NCBI RefSeq assembly: GCF_030463535.1 | Contig: NC_132893.1 | Location: forward strand, 29,762,782 to 29,826,781 | Length of the DNA: 64,000 bases | Origin: Salminus brasiliensis | Lineage: Eukaryota > Chordata > Actinopteri > Characiformes > Bryconidae | Direction of reading: 5' to 3' | In this document: piece by piece, positions 36,401 to 50,900 of the stretch | Position numbering within the stretch: position 1 is the stretch's first letter | Layout: the number at the start of each line of letters is the position of its first letter | Position numbers and translations under genes: made by a program | Notes under the pieces: generated by a model | What the model was told of the DNA's origin: nothing | The model's database searches: none | The model's input: the letters and a program-made list of their open reading frames with translations, nothing else

Positions 36401-39400
36401 CTACTGTAATGTGTATTATTGCTACTGTACTGAATATACTGTAGTATATTCTGTCGTTCATAATATACTAGTGCCCTATACATACTATATACTGTTGTGC
36501 TGTATGTATAATGTATATATAATAATGTATATAATCTATAATGTATAGTACTATTACACTGTCCTAAAATTAATGTAATACTGTATGTACTATACTGTTT
36601 TGCTAGTTATTATTCATATTATATTAGTTTACTACACATACTATTAGGGCTATTCGATAATAATTGATTAAGTGTTGGCAACGAATTTCATTATTGATTC
36701 GTTGTGTTGCACGATTTGTTACTCGCCTTGTCATATCCGCTTATGTCATCTGCGGTGCTTTGTCTGCGCTGGGAAAAATAAGAGTTGAACAAAGCGAGTT
36801 TTATAATTTAATAATTGATTATTAAAATAATTGTTAGTTGCAGCCCCACATACTATACTACACTTTGGCTGCTGTGCTGTAGTATTGTACTATTGTTCCA
36901 TGTGTACTGTACATACTGTACTGTTGTGTACTGTATGCTGTTGCCTTTACATATTACAGTAGCATGTATAGTACTATAAACTGTTTTATTCATTTAATAC
37001 TTGCATAGTATACATGCTGTACTGCATTATACATGCTACACTATTGCATTACTGTGCTGTTCCTCCATGTCTACTGTATTGCAGTACTACACATTCTACA
37101 CTATTGTTACTGCACTTTAGTACTGTACTATACGTGCTATACCAATGTCCTTATTGTGTTCATATTGTGTTTATTGATTTTCATTAGTTCATTAAGAAGG
37201 CTCCTGCCCTTACTTGCTGCTCTTTCTTTCTCAGACACTCAAACTTGCCGTATGAACAAGTTCAGCTGCGGTGGGGGTTCCACGCAGTGTATTCCTGTCT
37301 TCTGGAAGTGCGATGGCGAGAATGACTGTGACAACGGCGAGGACGAAATGAACTGTGGTGAGTCACAGGCCTGATGTTGCATGACACCTGCGATGAATGA
37401 ACTGCGAATAACAGTTGTGGTGGAAATACTGCTTGCGCTGCCTAGCCCTCGGGTGTTTGTCGTGTGATGCAAGTCCGGGCATTTGTTGCATGTGGCAGAG
37501 GGTGAGTCACCCTGGGCTGGGAAAACTGGAAGCAAATTGTGCCTGTTTTGCAGATTTTACAAAGCTCCTTCATTCTTTATATAGGTGGTGCCACATGAGA
37601 GACACAGGGTTTCTGCGAAAGACGGATAAAGAATTCCAGTTCAGCAGTCTGGGAAATCTCCCACGGTGTCTTGTTGCAGGCCCGTAATGTATAAAATGTA
37701 ATTACACTGTGTCCAAATGTTTGTGGACACCCTTCTAATTAATGCAGTCCGAATCTTTAAGTGGCACCCATTGCTGACTTGTCCCTGTAGAGAAGTATTG
37801 CCAGTAGAACGGGACTCTGTTGACACAGTGCCTAATGCCACGTGTGAGGTTCTCTGGAATGATGGCTGATGCTCCAGCCAATATTTTTGGGATGAGGTGT
37901 GATGATCATCCAACATCCTGACCTCACTCTCCTGTTGCTTTGTTGCTTAATGCAATCAGATCCGGACTAATATTAGCTTATGGCTAGAGGTTACGGAACA
38001 CTATGCAGCACAGCTTGAGTTTTACACATTATGAAAGTATAACATTTAACATAAGGCATAATTTCAGGCACTCCTTTGTTTAACTGTTACGCCCCCAGTA
38101 ATTACAGCTTAGCATTTCAAACAATTTATTTGTTCTGAGAACTTTTGCCTAAGGTAGGGATGGGGAACTGAGGGCTGGAGTCCTGCAGTTTACTAACTTC
38201 CCTGCTCATATAAATGTGTAATGGTGTATGTATGTATGTATGTATGTATGTACAGCAAAATGTGTCCTCCGCATTTAACCCATCTGGTAGTGAACACACA
38301 CTCACACACACACACACGTGTTAGGGGCAGTGAGTACACACACACCCAGAGCGGTGGGCAGCCAACTCCAGCTCCCAGGGTGCAGAGAGGGTAAAGGGCC
38401 TTGCTCAAGGGCCCAACAGTGGCAGCTTGCCGAGCCCGGGAATCAAACCCACAACCCTGTTATCGATATCCTGGCGCTCTAACCGCTGAGCCACCACTGC
38501 CCCACTTTTTTTTTTTTTTTTTTTTTTTTTTTTGGTATGTGTATATATAGTTTTTTTTTTTTTTTTTTTTTTTTTTTTGGTATGTGTATATATAGTTTTT
38601 TTTTTTTTTTTTTTTTTTAAGCTTAGCATGAGCACTTGCTAATGACTTGAAATGCAAAAACCAGGGGACTTTATGATGCTTTTCGCCTCACGAATTTGCT
38701 TTGGCTGCAGGTAGGGTCCGAAATTATGGTGTAAACAGTCTTCCAATTAGATTTTTGCTGTTTCACAAAACAGCTAACACACTATCAAAACTAAAAAAAG
38801 ATAAGTAGCGTCTGACCCCCCCCACCTGAACATGCGTACCATGCCGCCTCCCGCTTGTGTTGTGTGGTGTATTTTGTAATCTGAGTTTAGAGTGTATTCT
38901 CCTTTTTATGAAACTGCAACAATCAGCAGGTTCCTAAATGTTGTCTCCGACAGAGCAGAGACTGTATAGAGCGCATGAGGTCTTTTGTGCGGGGACGTGA
39001 ATTTGCGTGTCCGAGTTTACCAAAGTTCGCAAAAGTTTGTGTACGTGAAATTCACCTGATTTCTTTCTTCATTTTGCTTGGGGGTCTTTTGCTCTCCCTG
39101 AGGCCTAGTCTGGGAGACCAAAGCCAAATGTCGCTCAGAATCTCACTTCTCTCTCTCTCTCGCTTCCCGTTTAGGTAACATCACCTGCGCTCTTTTGGAG
39201 TTCACCTGCACCAGTGGTCGCTGCATCTCACGGAACTTTGTATGCAACAGCGAGGACGACTGTGGCGATGGCAGTGACGAACAGGACTGCGCCCCCTCCT
39301 CCTGCGGCCCCAGCGAGTTCCAGTGTGGCAATGCCACTTGTATTCCGGCAAGCTGGGTGTGCGACGACGACGTGGACTGTCCGGACCAATCTGACGAGTC

Positions 39401-42400
39401 GCTGCAGCGCTGTGGGCGTAACCCCACGCCGCCGGCTAAGTGTTCGGTCAGTGAAATCCAGTGCGGGTCTGGAGAGTGCATCCACCGCAAGTGGCGCTGT
39501 GATGGAGATGCTGACTGCAAAGATGGCAGCGACGAGAAGAACTGCCGTGAGTGGCTTTTCTCTTGAATTGTTGAAATGGAGATGTGTTTATGAAATGGCT
39601 AAATTTCAGGTGGAGAAACATGCCCAAAAGTCTTCGCAATCCACCACCACCACCCCGTCACATCCTTATATCTCTGCCTCATATCCATATCTCTGTTGTA
39701 GCGCCACTTATCTGAGGTGGGGGTGGGTTCTGGCCTTCCAGCTCAAAGCAGAAGTCAACAAAGTTATCAGCCCAGAATTCTTTCCCCCTCTCATACAGCC
39801 TCCTCCAATTTTATCATATGCTGAAGGCACGGTCAAAACTCATAAAGGCGTTATAGTCGCAGAAACGGTTCTTTTTCAGATGTCTAATTGGATTAGAAGT
39901 CATTTGCTGAACGGTTTCGCTGTTCTTTGCTGAAACCATGAAAACCTTTCACACCACTGACACTTGGCAGCCTTGGAGTTCAGCTCTACAAGTGCCAGCA
40001 TCCATAATTGCATTATTGGACTGCTGATTCAACTGTCCTATTTATTAGCGAATAATAATGGCCAGCAATATGAATTAGTCCACTGCTACTCCTACATTTA
40101 AACCCATTATTTACCAGGAAACCAGTGTTGTAAAGCAGACTGATTCAGACTCCTAAGTAGCACTTAGAGTGTGAAATAAGGAATATCTGATGGCTCTTGT
40201 ATGGAACATAAAGTGAATGAGCTAGCCCAAAAAGGCCAACCCTACAATGCAGCCTGTGGCAATTCAGCTTTTGGCTAGGTGCCAAGACAGTGGCTTAATT
40301 GTGGCCTGCCAAGAGGATAAGGAATTACATCTGTGTGTGGGGCGTGCTGTAAGAGGTCAGCTCTCTGGCGTGTTTTGGCCTGTAAGGTCATTCCCGGGTC
40401 TTTGTTTTTCCGTTCTCCTCTCCAGCTGCTCGCTCCTGCCGGCCTGACCAGTTCAAGTGTGACGACGGCAGCTGTATCCATGGCAGCCGGCAGTGCAACG
40501 GCATCCGAGACTGCACCGACGGCACGGATGAAGTCAACTGCAAAAACTGTGAGTCTGATGAAGCACAGGTCCTTTCCACTCTCTGAATGCTCTACCTGCA
40601 GCATTTTGCAGCGATTAGTGTGGCTCGATGATGTATCTGCGTCAGATGTGGAATGGAATTGGGTCAAATCCGTACTCTACGCAGTTCAATCAGGTTATTT
40701 CAGAAGAGTGCTAATGGAAATTGTTCAAATACCCATAGGCTTTCAGGATTCCGTCCCTGAAATGGTGGCGTGGTATAGTATAGTAGCCTTGGCATGTGGC
40801 CTATAGTGAGTTTTGTCTCATGATTTTATTGAAAGGTGTCAAAAAATAAATAAATAAAAATACTCAGTAAACACATTTTCTCAAAGTTGTTCTTTGATGT
40901 ATAAATATGTAGTGTAGGTATGTGACTTTGGTTGGGGTGAAAAGGCTCTGATTTCATTTACCAACCCTCTGCTGTTGCCCCTTCTGTGGGGGGCCAGCAG
41001 CACATGGTGCAAAAAAATGACGATGAGCTTAGCTTTTATTGGCCAGTTTCCCAGTTATGCTATGTCATGTGGCTTTTGTGAGCATAGTTTTAACACCGTA
41101 ATAAAAACGGGCTATTCTGTTAGATTAATTACTATACATGCTGTATAGTGCTGTTGTCTAGTTGTGGCCTCTCGGCGCTATGTGCTTTTAGCAAGCTGAA
41201 GCGATTGTAGCCGGTTATCTTTTTGGCTTTCTCAAGTCTTACGGTGAAAGGAGATGGTAAAAGCTAGCTTTTGATAGATTTTGCCTTTAGTATACTGTGG
41301 ATCCCAGTTTTCAGCTCAGCCCAGCTTTTGGGAGTTTGAGCTCACCTTCTGTGGTCACGAGGTCTGGTTCATGTAGCATCCAGTTTTTCCACAAACTGCC
41401 AAAATGGAGTTGATGAGCTGCTCCCCAGAATGAACAACGCCATATTCTTGTGTTCATGTCGTGATCATGTTTTGCTGCTTCTCCTGCTTTGGTAGTGCTT
41501 TCGCTACTGGGCTGGGTGATTTTTCTCACTTTTTTTTGATACTCACAGCTGTACTGAACTCTCATTCAACTGTGCCAAGATTAGTACATTCTAGGGCGTT
41601 TTAATGTGTGTAATGTAATGGCATTATTGTAATTTTTTATATATTTGTTTTCTACCTTTTTTGTATAGTGACTCAGTGCAACAGCCCCAACAAGTTCAAG
41701 TGTCGGAGTGGAGAGTGTATCGAGATGAACAAAGTGTGTAACAAGGCCCGGGACTGCCCTGACTGGAGCGATGAACCAATCAAAGAATGCAGTGAGTTAC
41801 AGGTTTCTGGTTTCTGGATCATTTTCTGATTTGCTGGAATGTGATAACTGAGCACAAAGAGGAACTCTGAGAAAGCAGAAATCTGGTCCTAGATTTGTAG
41901 TCTAAGGCACGGTGTACAAATACAGGGCGTATAAAGAATCGAGGGTATGCACCGATGCTTCCGCATCAGCACACCCCCTTTTAGTTCATCCAGTTAACTG
42001 AGGTGCAAATCACAACTGTTTAGAGGATAAAACCTTATGAGAGCACAAAGTAGACCTTCATGGGGTTTACTTGCTTTCCCTTTTAATCAAACTTCGCATG
42101 TTGCTAAATTTGCCATGTGCCTGTGAGGTCATGTGCACACCCCTCTATAGGTGAATAGAAGGCAAAAGACACATTGCTTCCATTAATGTAAAGTTCTGTG
42201 CCTGGGTTTAGCCTTTACAGGATAACCAGTCATGGCAGAAGTAACTGTGGGAGTAATGCTGTCCAGCTGCAAAACTTGTTTGTGCGACTTTTTAAGGGAA
42301 TTTGAAACCATTTTTTCCTAAATTGCCAAAACCTGACTCCAACTGTCTTTACTTTTTGATGGTGATGGGAACCTGGGGTCCCCAATGCAGTATATTCAAT

Positions 42401-43882
42401 TCAAAAGCAGCTTCTTCTTTTCTGTGACTCAAATCAATCAGTGAATCTACAGTCTTCAGACTTTTAAATATAATCTTGATGGTAAAATGCAAGATCAAAT
42501 ATTAAATATATCAAATCTTCTTTGGTTATTCCTGTGCTTTACAATGGCCTGTTGGAGCATCTCACCCTGAAAGGAATGCTTTTGTCTCTCAGAGCTACCA
42601 TAAAACAAGGTCTCATGCTACAGGCAGTGTGTTCCCGAACTTTTTGCGTGGTAAATTTCAGGCTCTTTCATATTCAAGAGATCTGGTTTCTGTTACTGTG
42701 ACCAATTCTCTAGTACCTTTCTCCAGGTATATTGAAATTGGGGGAAGCCAGTGACCAATGGTTGTTAGGAGGATTATAAGAGTTTAAATTCCAGTCCTAG
42801 ATGACCAGAGTCTGGCTCTTTTTTGTGATTTCTGTGCTTAAACGCCACTTTTTCAACGCCACTTTTTCAACACCTCTGTTAATGGCCTGATTTAGCAGAT
42901 GCGTTTGAACACAAACACCAATGAAGGGTTTTTGTTTATGTTCCTGTATTCTTCCCACTCCAAATAGATACTGACTCCCAGCACCAGAAATGATTACTCC
43001 TCCTTTTTTAGGGAGGACCTCTTACTCCAAGGTTTCTCTGTGGGTTCAGCCTAAGAATACAGTCACCAGAGGAACCCTTTGTTCCCTCTTACTAAAGCCT
43101 GTATTTTACAGATTTGAGACCTTAATTGAGGTCCAGGAGGCCCAATCTCAGCTCTGTCATGATTTTCCTTTAAACATGACTTTTGTGCTCAAACATACCC
43201 AAGAAACACGAATATCACCAAATAGAGCTGAACACTGACTCCAAGCACCCGAACTGATTACTCCTGCTTTAGGAATTCATCCATTCTTGCGTTTGTCATT
43301 GTGACCGTGTGGTCGCAGGAGTGAGCAGTGGGACACGAATATTGACTCGCTGTATGACTCATTATTGTGGAGCAGTTCAAGGACATAGTTCTGTTTCTCC
43401 AGTCGGCCTGTTTCTCCCCCGTCACCCACCTCTAGAATATTGATCAGTGCGTTTCCTGTTCTGTGGATCGCCTCCTGCCAGGTGCTGGTATTGATATTCT
43501 GCTCGCGTGAGACACCTGCCTGCTTTTCATTTCAGATGTGAATGAGTGCCTGCTCAACAACGGCGGCTGCTCGCATATCTGCCGCGACATGGTGATCGGC
43601 TACGAGTGCGACTGCACCCCAGGGCTCCAGCTCATCGATCGCAAAACCTGTGGAGGTGTGTGTGTATGTATATGTGTGCGTGTGTGTGAGTGAGCGTAAA
43701 AGTTAGGTGGACTAATGATTGGGAAAACGGGTTTAGGTCTGTCTGTCAGTGAAGCTGAAAATGGGTTTGGGAGGTTTTTGTTTCTCATGGTTTCGTTGCA
43801 GTACTTTCTCATTTGAGAAAGCTCACATCGCCACGTCCAGGTTTCTCTAGCATGAAATAAAGCTGCATGCTTTTGAAACCAG

Positions 43883-43932
<50 letters not shown>

Positions 43933-46900
43933 TATTATTTTTTTATTTTTTTTTTTTAAAGCCATTCATGCTATCGCTGTACAGTGTTCTTCAGCTGCTT
44001 GTTCTCTTCCACCTGCCCTGCAGATATCAACGAGTGTTTAAACCCTGGCATCTGCAGTCAGATCTGCATCAACCTGAAAGGAGGCTACAAGTGCGAGTGT
44101 CACAGCGGCTATCTGATGGACGCCAACACAGGAGTGTGTAAAGCAGTAGGTAGGTGTGGCTGAACACTGTTGAGCTGATCTCAAGGTCGCGCTGGATTCA
44201 GTGTGGGAGTTTCCTTGGCATGTCAAACCTGAAGGCTTTTGGCTTTGAACCAGAGTTTTCAGTGTTTTTGGAAAAGCAAAGCACCTCGTGACCTGGCTTG
44301 TAACTCATTCAGCAGCCTTTAGTGTGATTCTTATCGTACACACCACCCCCAAAACCAGAAACCTGGTAACTCCTTATACCATCATATACTATACGTCCAA
44401 ATGTTTTTGGACACCCCATCTAATGAACACATTTAGCTACTTTAGGTTGCACCAATTCCTGACGCACACACAGCTTGTCTACTCCCTGTAGAGAAGTATC
44501 GCCAAAAGAATAGGGCTCTCAGGCTAATTTTCTGTGTTCCAATCGGCCTATATAGAGGAGTATAAAGCCCCCAGTATTGAGCTGTGGAGCAGTGGAGCTG
44601 TGTTCTCTGGAATGATGGTGTCTAGTAGACGTTGCCTTCCCTGGACCGTAGGCTCAGTTACTCCAAGAAAAGTAGGATTGATTTCAGAACGAACATTGAA
44701 TGAACAAGTGTCCCAATACTTTTGTCCATGTAGCATACGAAGATGAAGCTCTGTCTCTCGCTCTGTAGGCAAAGAGCCGTGCCTGATCTTCACTAACCGG
44801 CGGGACATCCGAAAGCTGGGGCTGGAGCGGCGCGAGTACACGCAGATAGTGGAACAGCTGCGGAACACTGTGGCTCTGGACGCAGATTTCACTCAGCAGA
44901 AGATCTTCTGGGCAGACCTGGGACAGAAAGCCATCTTCAGGTACACGGCTGGCTCTGTGGGCATTTAGCCGGCAGTTGTGGGCCAAGGCAGGCTGGTTGC
45001 TGTAGCAGACATGCAGTGATTCAGTGGATTAAAATGCATAGATTTTGCTCACGCTTGATGTTGCATGTGGATTTGTGTTCTACAGCACAGTCCTGGACAG
45101 ACGTGAGGACGTAGGCAGCCACACCAAAGTGATTGATAACATTCAAATGCCTGTGGGAATAGCAGTGGATTGGATCTACAAGAACATATACTGGTCGGAC
45201 TTGGGCAGCAAGACGATAGCAGTGGCAAATTTCAACGGCACAAAGCAGAAAGTTCTGTTTGACCGCAACCTGAAAGAGCCAGCTTCCATCGCGGTGGATC
45301 CACTGTCGGGGTATTTATATTCTGAATGAATATCTAAAAAAAAAAAATAGCATTGCGAAATGCTGAGCTGAACTGAGTACTCAACTAAATTGACATGTGG
45401 TGTTTGAATCCATTCAAGGTTCCTTTACTGGTCCGATTGGGGTGAGCCAGCCAAAATTGAGAAGTCTGGTATGAACGGAATAGACAGGCAAGTCCTGGTT
45501 GAGACGGACATTCAGTGGCCCAATGGAATCACACTTGGTGAGTTAGTTATCCATAGCAGCTACTTTTTCTTATGGTTGCTTGGTGTGGAAATGGTGCTGA
45601 TCTAAACTATCTCCACCAGATCTGATCAAAAGCAGACTCTACTGGGTGGACTCCAAGCTACACACACTCTGTAGTGTTGATCTGAATGGAGATAACAGGA
45701 GAAAAGTTCTGCAGTCCCAGGATTACCTGGCCCACCCCTCCGCTCTCACTGTGTTTGAGGTAGGAGAATCTGCTGCTATAGATTTACCCATGTCCTGTAA
45801 TATAATCTAGGCTGACTGGCTAAAGCAGTTCTGTAGCGCTTTAAACTGGCCAGAGCTTCCTTATCTGGCTCTGGCCAACTAATCTTTAGTTATTAGCCAA
45901 ATGACTCAGATTTAGCCTTAAAAACAGGAGCTTCTGATCTGACTACAGCAGTGGCTCTCTTGCATGTTTGAAAGCTCCATTCAAGCTTTTTGGGGGGAGC
46001 ATATTGTGACCCTGGTCTGAGTGTTTCCATATGGACTCTTTCTTTTGTGTATCTGTGTGTGGGTGTGTTGGAGTGTATGAGAACGCAGGGCCACCAAGTC
46101 GTGGCTTTCAGAAAAACCTTGTCAAAAACCTTGAATATCATTCTTAATTTTCAGTGGCTCGGGGTTCAGTCATTATAAAAGATTTAGTTCGAAGTTTTGC
46201 CACGTTTCTCTAGGTCCTTTCATCATTAAATGTTATAAAGAATGTAAAGAACAACTGCCAGATTCAAAAGCACTCATTCACTGGGTGGGTAAAACCATGA
46301 GCTAAACAAGAAATGTGTTTAGAAATGTTTAAGAATATGCCTTAGTGGTTCTGGTTATGGGGACTGTATTGGTTGCTATGGGCCTTTTTAACTCCCACCT
46401 TCTGCTTCTTTTTTTTTTTTTTTGGACAGGATCGAGTGTTCTGGACAGATGGCGAGAGTGAGGCCATCTATGGGGCAAACAAGTTCACAGGATCAGATGT
46501 GACCATGCTGGCCAACAACCTGAATGAACCGCAGGACATTATTGTCTACCACGAGCTCATCCAGCTGTCTGGTGAGTCCAGTGGCATTGTGGGTAGCATG
46601 TTCAGTTCAGTAATGACCATGAGGAAGGTTGCAAACAGTGAGAGAAAGTTTTTGTCTCTGTGTGGATGGAAATATTTCCCAAAACAGAGGGGGGGGGGGG
46701 GGGAGTCTAAGTTTGTTTTGTGGGATTTATTTATTTATTTTAATTTCCAGATGTGTGTGGAACTTAAAAAGGCTGAATTAAATATGTTTCATCAGCACAA
46801 GAATTACTTTGTGTACATTCTTAATCCTCTCATTTAATTTGTGTTAATAATTGATGTGGAACCGTCATACATTATTTAACTTACGTTAAGTCAGCTAACT

Positions 46901-47930
46901 GAATTAAATGTATTAATATCTGAGTTTATACACTTCACACGTGTCTTTACAAATGTTTTTTTTATGGAACTACACATGCTTCGTCTATGGCATCAACACA
47001 ACTACTGTGTGTAAGTTGTAAGGGTAAACTTTTACATCAAGTGAAGGTTCTGTAAACAAACATTCTGCATGGAACCAAGTGGGTCTTGGTGAGAACCAGT
47101 TGAAGCACAGTATATGTTGTCCAAGTCTACAGCCCTAATTTTCTAAAGCTTCACAAAATTCAGTTTGCTGAATTAACTTAAATCAAATAATGGAAGGTAA
47201 GTGGGTATGATCACACTTTCATCTATAAAACAAATGTGGTGATTTTATGTAACCAACAGTGGTTCCTCTATGGCATCGCTCAAAGAACCGCATTAAGCAC
47301 CTGCATTTTTGAGAGTATAGTAGTATGTATTGTGATGTCCCATATTTTAAACCCCTTAATATATTGTATTAACTGCTTAATATAATGTATATTATAATCT
47401 GAATAATAATACTAAAGAAACACTGGTTGGTTGGAGGACTCATTTAGTCACTGTTGGAATGCTGCAATGTGCAACAGCTTTGCGTTTGCTTCTCTTTAGG
47501 GACTAACTGGTGTAACGAGAAGGTAGACAACGGCGGCTGCTCATACATGTGTCTCCCAGCACCTCAAATCAACAAACACTCCCCCAAGTACACCTGTGTG
47601 TGTCCAAAAGGCCAGGAGCTCTCCTCAGATGGCCTGCGCTGCAGACCAGGCAAGTATCTGGCACTGGCTCCTCTACCCCTTTGCTCTTGTCTTTAACATG
47701 TGGAAGTTATTGCTGTTTTACCATTTTAGATTGCTTTTTACATGATTGATTTATGTAACTACAAGTAATGCATGATGCATGTTAACTTACAACTACTGTA
47801 AGTTAACATGCATCAGTTTCAAAAATATAGATATATATATTTATACAATACATCATCACAAAAGTAGGATAGGCCTGGATAAGCCATTTACCCTTTAAAT
47901 AAAAAAAAAAATTCTCACCAAGTAAGGGTT

Positions 47931-47967
<37 letters not shown>

Positions 47968-50900
47968 CTCTCACCGCTTTGTGTGGGGCAGTTTGAAATG
48001 TCGCGCTTGTGCAGCCTGACAGTTCTGCTGTGGCCCTGACTGCCTCCGTTGTCCCCTTCTCCGCCTGACCCCTCAGCTCCTTTTTAAGCCATGCAGAGGC
48101 TGTCTTGTGCTCAATACTCTTTTCACAGATCGAGCAAGCCATGTTGAGTAATATACAGATGGTGCTTTGCATTGAAACGACCAAAGCGTGAGCACAACAC
48201 TAAAGGGAACTCGTAGGAACCTAAAAAGGGGGGCCTTTTAGGGACAACCATCAATGCATGAATACATTTATGGCTCTTAAACCTAAACAAAAATAACAGG
48301 TTTTTCTTTATAAAATACATTGATGGCAATGGGGAGCCAGCAGGAGAGCTCTCTAATTGCCTCTGTGAAGAATGCGAGAGCAGTAAAGTGTTTTCCTGGA
48401 CATGGATGCTTTCATTAGATGAAGATAAAGAACTGAAACTCCTGAATGGTCTGAATTCTCCATGGCTTCCTTGGTGAAGCGGCCTGCTTTTTGCAGCTAC
48501 AACCAATGGAATCGACAAACTGAAATCTGTGTTTTTGTCTCAAATTTGAACAAACTCAGACTTGTAGAAAGGCTCATCTTGGAGCTAGCATGGAGGCGAT
48601 CTCCTTGCTTGTTCTCGTGTGAACAGTAGTTTTTGGGAATGTTAAGATGTATTGCTTAAATTGAGATACGCAATCAGTCCGTCACTCACTTATTTGTGAC
48701 CCCTTGTTTTCTGTATCCTCCCCATTTTCTGTGGGTTTTCCTGTGTTGGTTTTTGTTTTGTTCATCATACACCACATGAGCCATTGCTCGGACTACAGCC
48801 ATGTAACAGCTTATTTAGAAACTAGTGTCAAGTGGCCTGTAAACTCTTAAAATTTTTAGGTTTTGTGAGCTTATTTTGGGGTTTTTCAAATGACTCTCAA
48901 TATCGATATGTACATATCTCAATATTCAGCTTGAACAACTTTATTAAATTTAGATATGCTTATTATTTGCAGAATTATTGTAATTCCAGCTCTTTTAGAA
49001 ATTACCATTGCAGAGTTTGGACCTATATTCTCTTGTGGTAATTTACACTGATCAGTCATAACATTAGCACCACTGACCGGTGAAGAAAAAACATTGATTA
49101 TTATTATTCATCTACAGTGGCATCGGTCAAGCGGAGGGTTATTGGGCAGGGAGTGCCTCTCCATCCCCTGTGTACAACCTTTCAGGTTGACATTGACTGG
49201 AATCCTGTAGCCAATTCTCAACAGAGTCATCAGATGTAGTTCAACTTGTTTACTGCATTGGAAAGGCTGTAACGATACAGGGCAGCCATTAGAGTGCTTT
49301 ACATGCAGGGATGCACATGAACAGTGGTAGCACTACATGCAGCCTGGCTACATGAAGCCTGCAGGAGCAGTTTTTTTAATAATAAGCAGTAATAACTCAA
49401 TAAAATAACATCTAAACATGTTACCGCTGTGCCAAGGCTGGGTAAGCGTGATTTAGTGACTCAGTAAGCAAACGCGCACAGTGGTGAACAGCTAGTTGAA
49501 GAGCATACCTTTTATTAGGTTTTCGTGCAGACATATATTCTTACTCAAAGTCCTTTGGCACTTATGTTATATTAAGAATTTTTTTATTATTGTAAATATT
49601 GAGGAACACCTGTGTGTGTGATGGCATCTGCTGTGAATTCTTCATATTTAAAATCTTCCATATGTCACTCTGGTTCAGGCTTTCTAACTAGGCAAAGCCT
49701 AGTAATATAAACTTCTGACTGAATTTTAGCTTTCAGTTTAGGTCAGAGTGCTTCTTGCTCTTTAAGCCACATTACAGCTTCTTTTGCTTTATGATTGCTG
49801 CTTCAGTTCTGCCTGTATCTCAGGTGTTTGTATGCATTAAAAATTGCATTACATTTTTAAAATGTGTAGCCGTATGAGAAGTTTTGGCCATGGTGTTATC
49901 ACTGTGCTCTCTTGTAACAGTGACTTCTACAGACGCCCCACAAGATGAAGGGCGGCTGCTCATACACTCCACACATCCCCAAGGTAATGCAGGCCACCAC
50001 TGCTAGCCTTCAGACTGCATGTGCTTGGGAACCATAGCTTTTATAGCCCCTCATGGCTTTACAGACTTCAGTGCAATTGTCTAGCACATGCTGGGACCAT
50101 GTTTGCTTGTGCAACTGTCTACAGGAACTTCAGTGACCTCTAAGAAGCTGATTCTTTCTAGTGACATTAAGGAGTTTATAGAGTCTGTTGGACTTGCTGT
50201 AGTGGGGGTGTGTATGTGGGTCCTGATAATGATAGCTTAGCTTAAAATGCCCCAACTCGTCTGTTTAATGTCCTGATTAATGAAGGGACAGTTGCACCAG
50301 TGGTCACTGCAAAAAATAGACCTGTTGGGTATCTGGAGCAGCTGCACTATAACCTAGTTCATCCAGGCCATGAAGAATCATTGCAGCAGCTGACCGCTAA
50401 CATAGTACCTGCAGACGACAATAACTGCTACAGACTAGGTTTTCAGCCTAATGGCTTGTACACTATATGTCCAAATATTTGTGGACACCCTTTCTAATGA
50501 ATGCATTCCGTCGCTTTTGCTGACACAGATGTGCAGCAATGTTCTAGTCCTTGTAGAGAAGTATTGCAAATAGACTAGGACCACGTGGAGCAAATAAACA
50601 TTGCCTAAAAAACCTATTGGCACCATGCCTAATTCCAGGCTAGAGGGGTATAAAGCCCCCAGCTATTGAGCTGTGGAGCAGTGGAATGATTGTGCCCCAT
50701 CCAATACTTTTGGTGGGAGTTGGGGAGGTGGGGTGGTAATCCTCCAACAGTCAAATCCTCACAGCAGTGCTACTCTGAAATCTAATAAAGCTTTTCCTGG
50801 ACAGAAAGGCAGGATGGACTCTCAGAAGAAACCATGTCTGAGCATGTGTCCCAATACTTTTGTCCATAGTGACAAAATGAGATAATGAGTCTTAAATGAT

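Larger units (their letters stand above)
28384..41791 (+). other. vldlr: vldlr exons 2-7: eight LDLa ligand-binding repeats
   Basis: Exons 2, 3, 4, 6 and 7 each code one LDL receptor class A repeat; exon 5 (39175-39546) codes repeats 4-6 without introns, as in mammals. Every repeat has six cysteines and a C-terminal acidic cluster that binds calcium (for example DGSDE in repeats 1 and 2, DNGEDE in repeat 3, DWSDE in repeat 8). All exons are phase 1-1, so skipping any one keeps frame. The NLT at the start of repeat 8 is a possible N-glycosylation site. Confidence 0.95.

Noticed and set aside
39214-39933. 239-aa ORF overlapping vldlr exon 5
   Set aside because: Wrong frame relative to the LDLa repeats and it runs through the splice donor; a shadow of the real exon.
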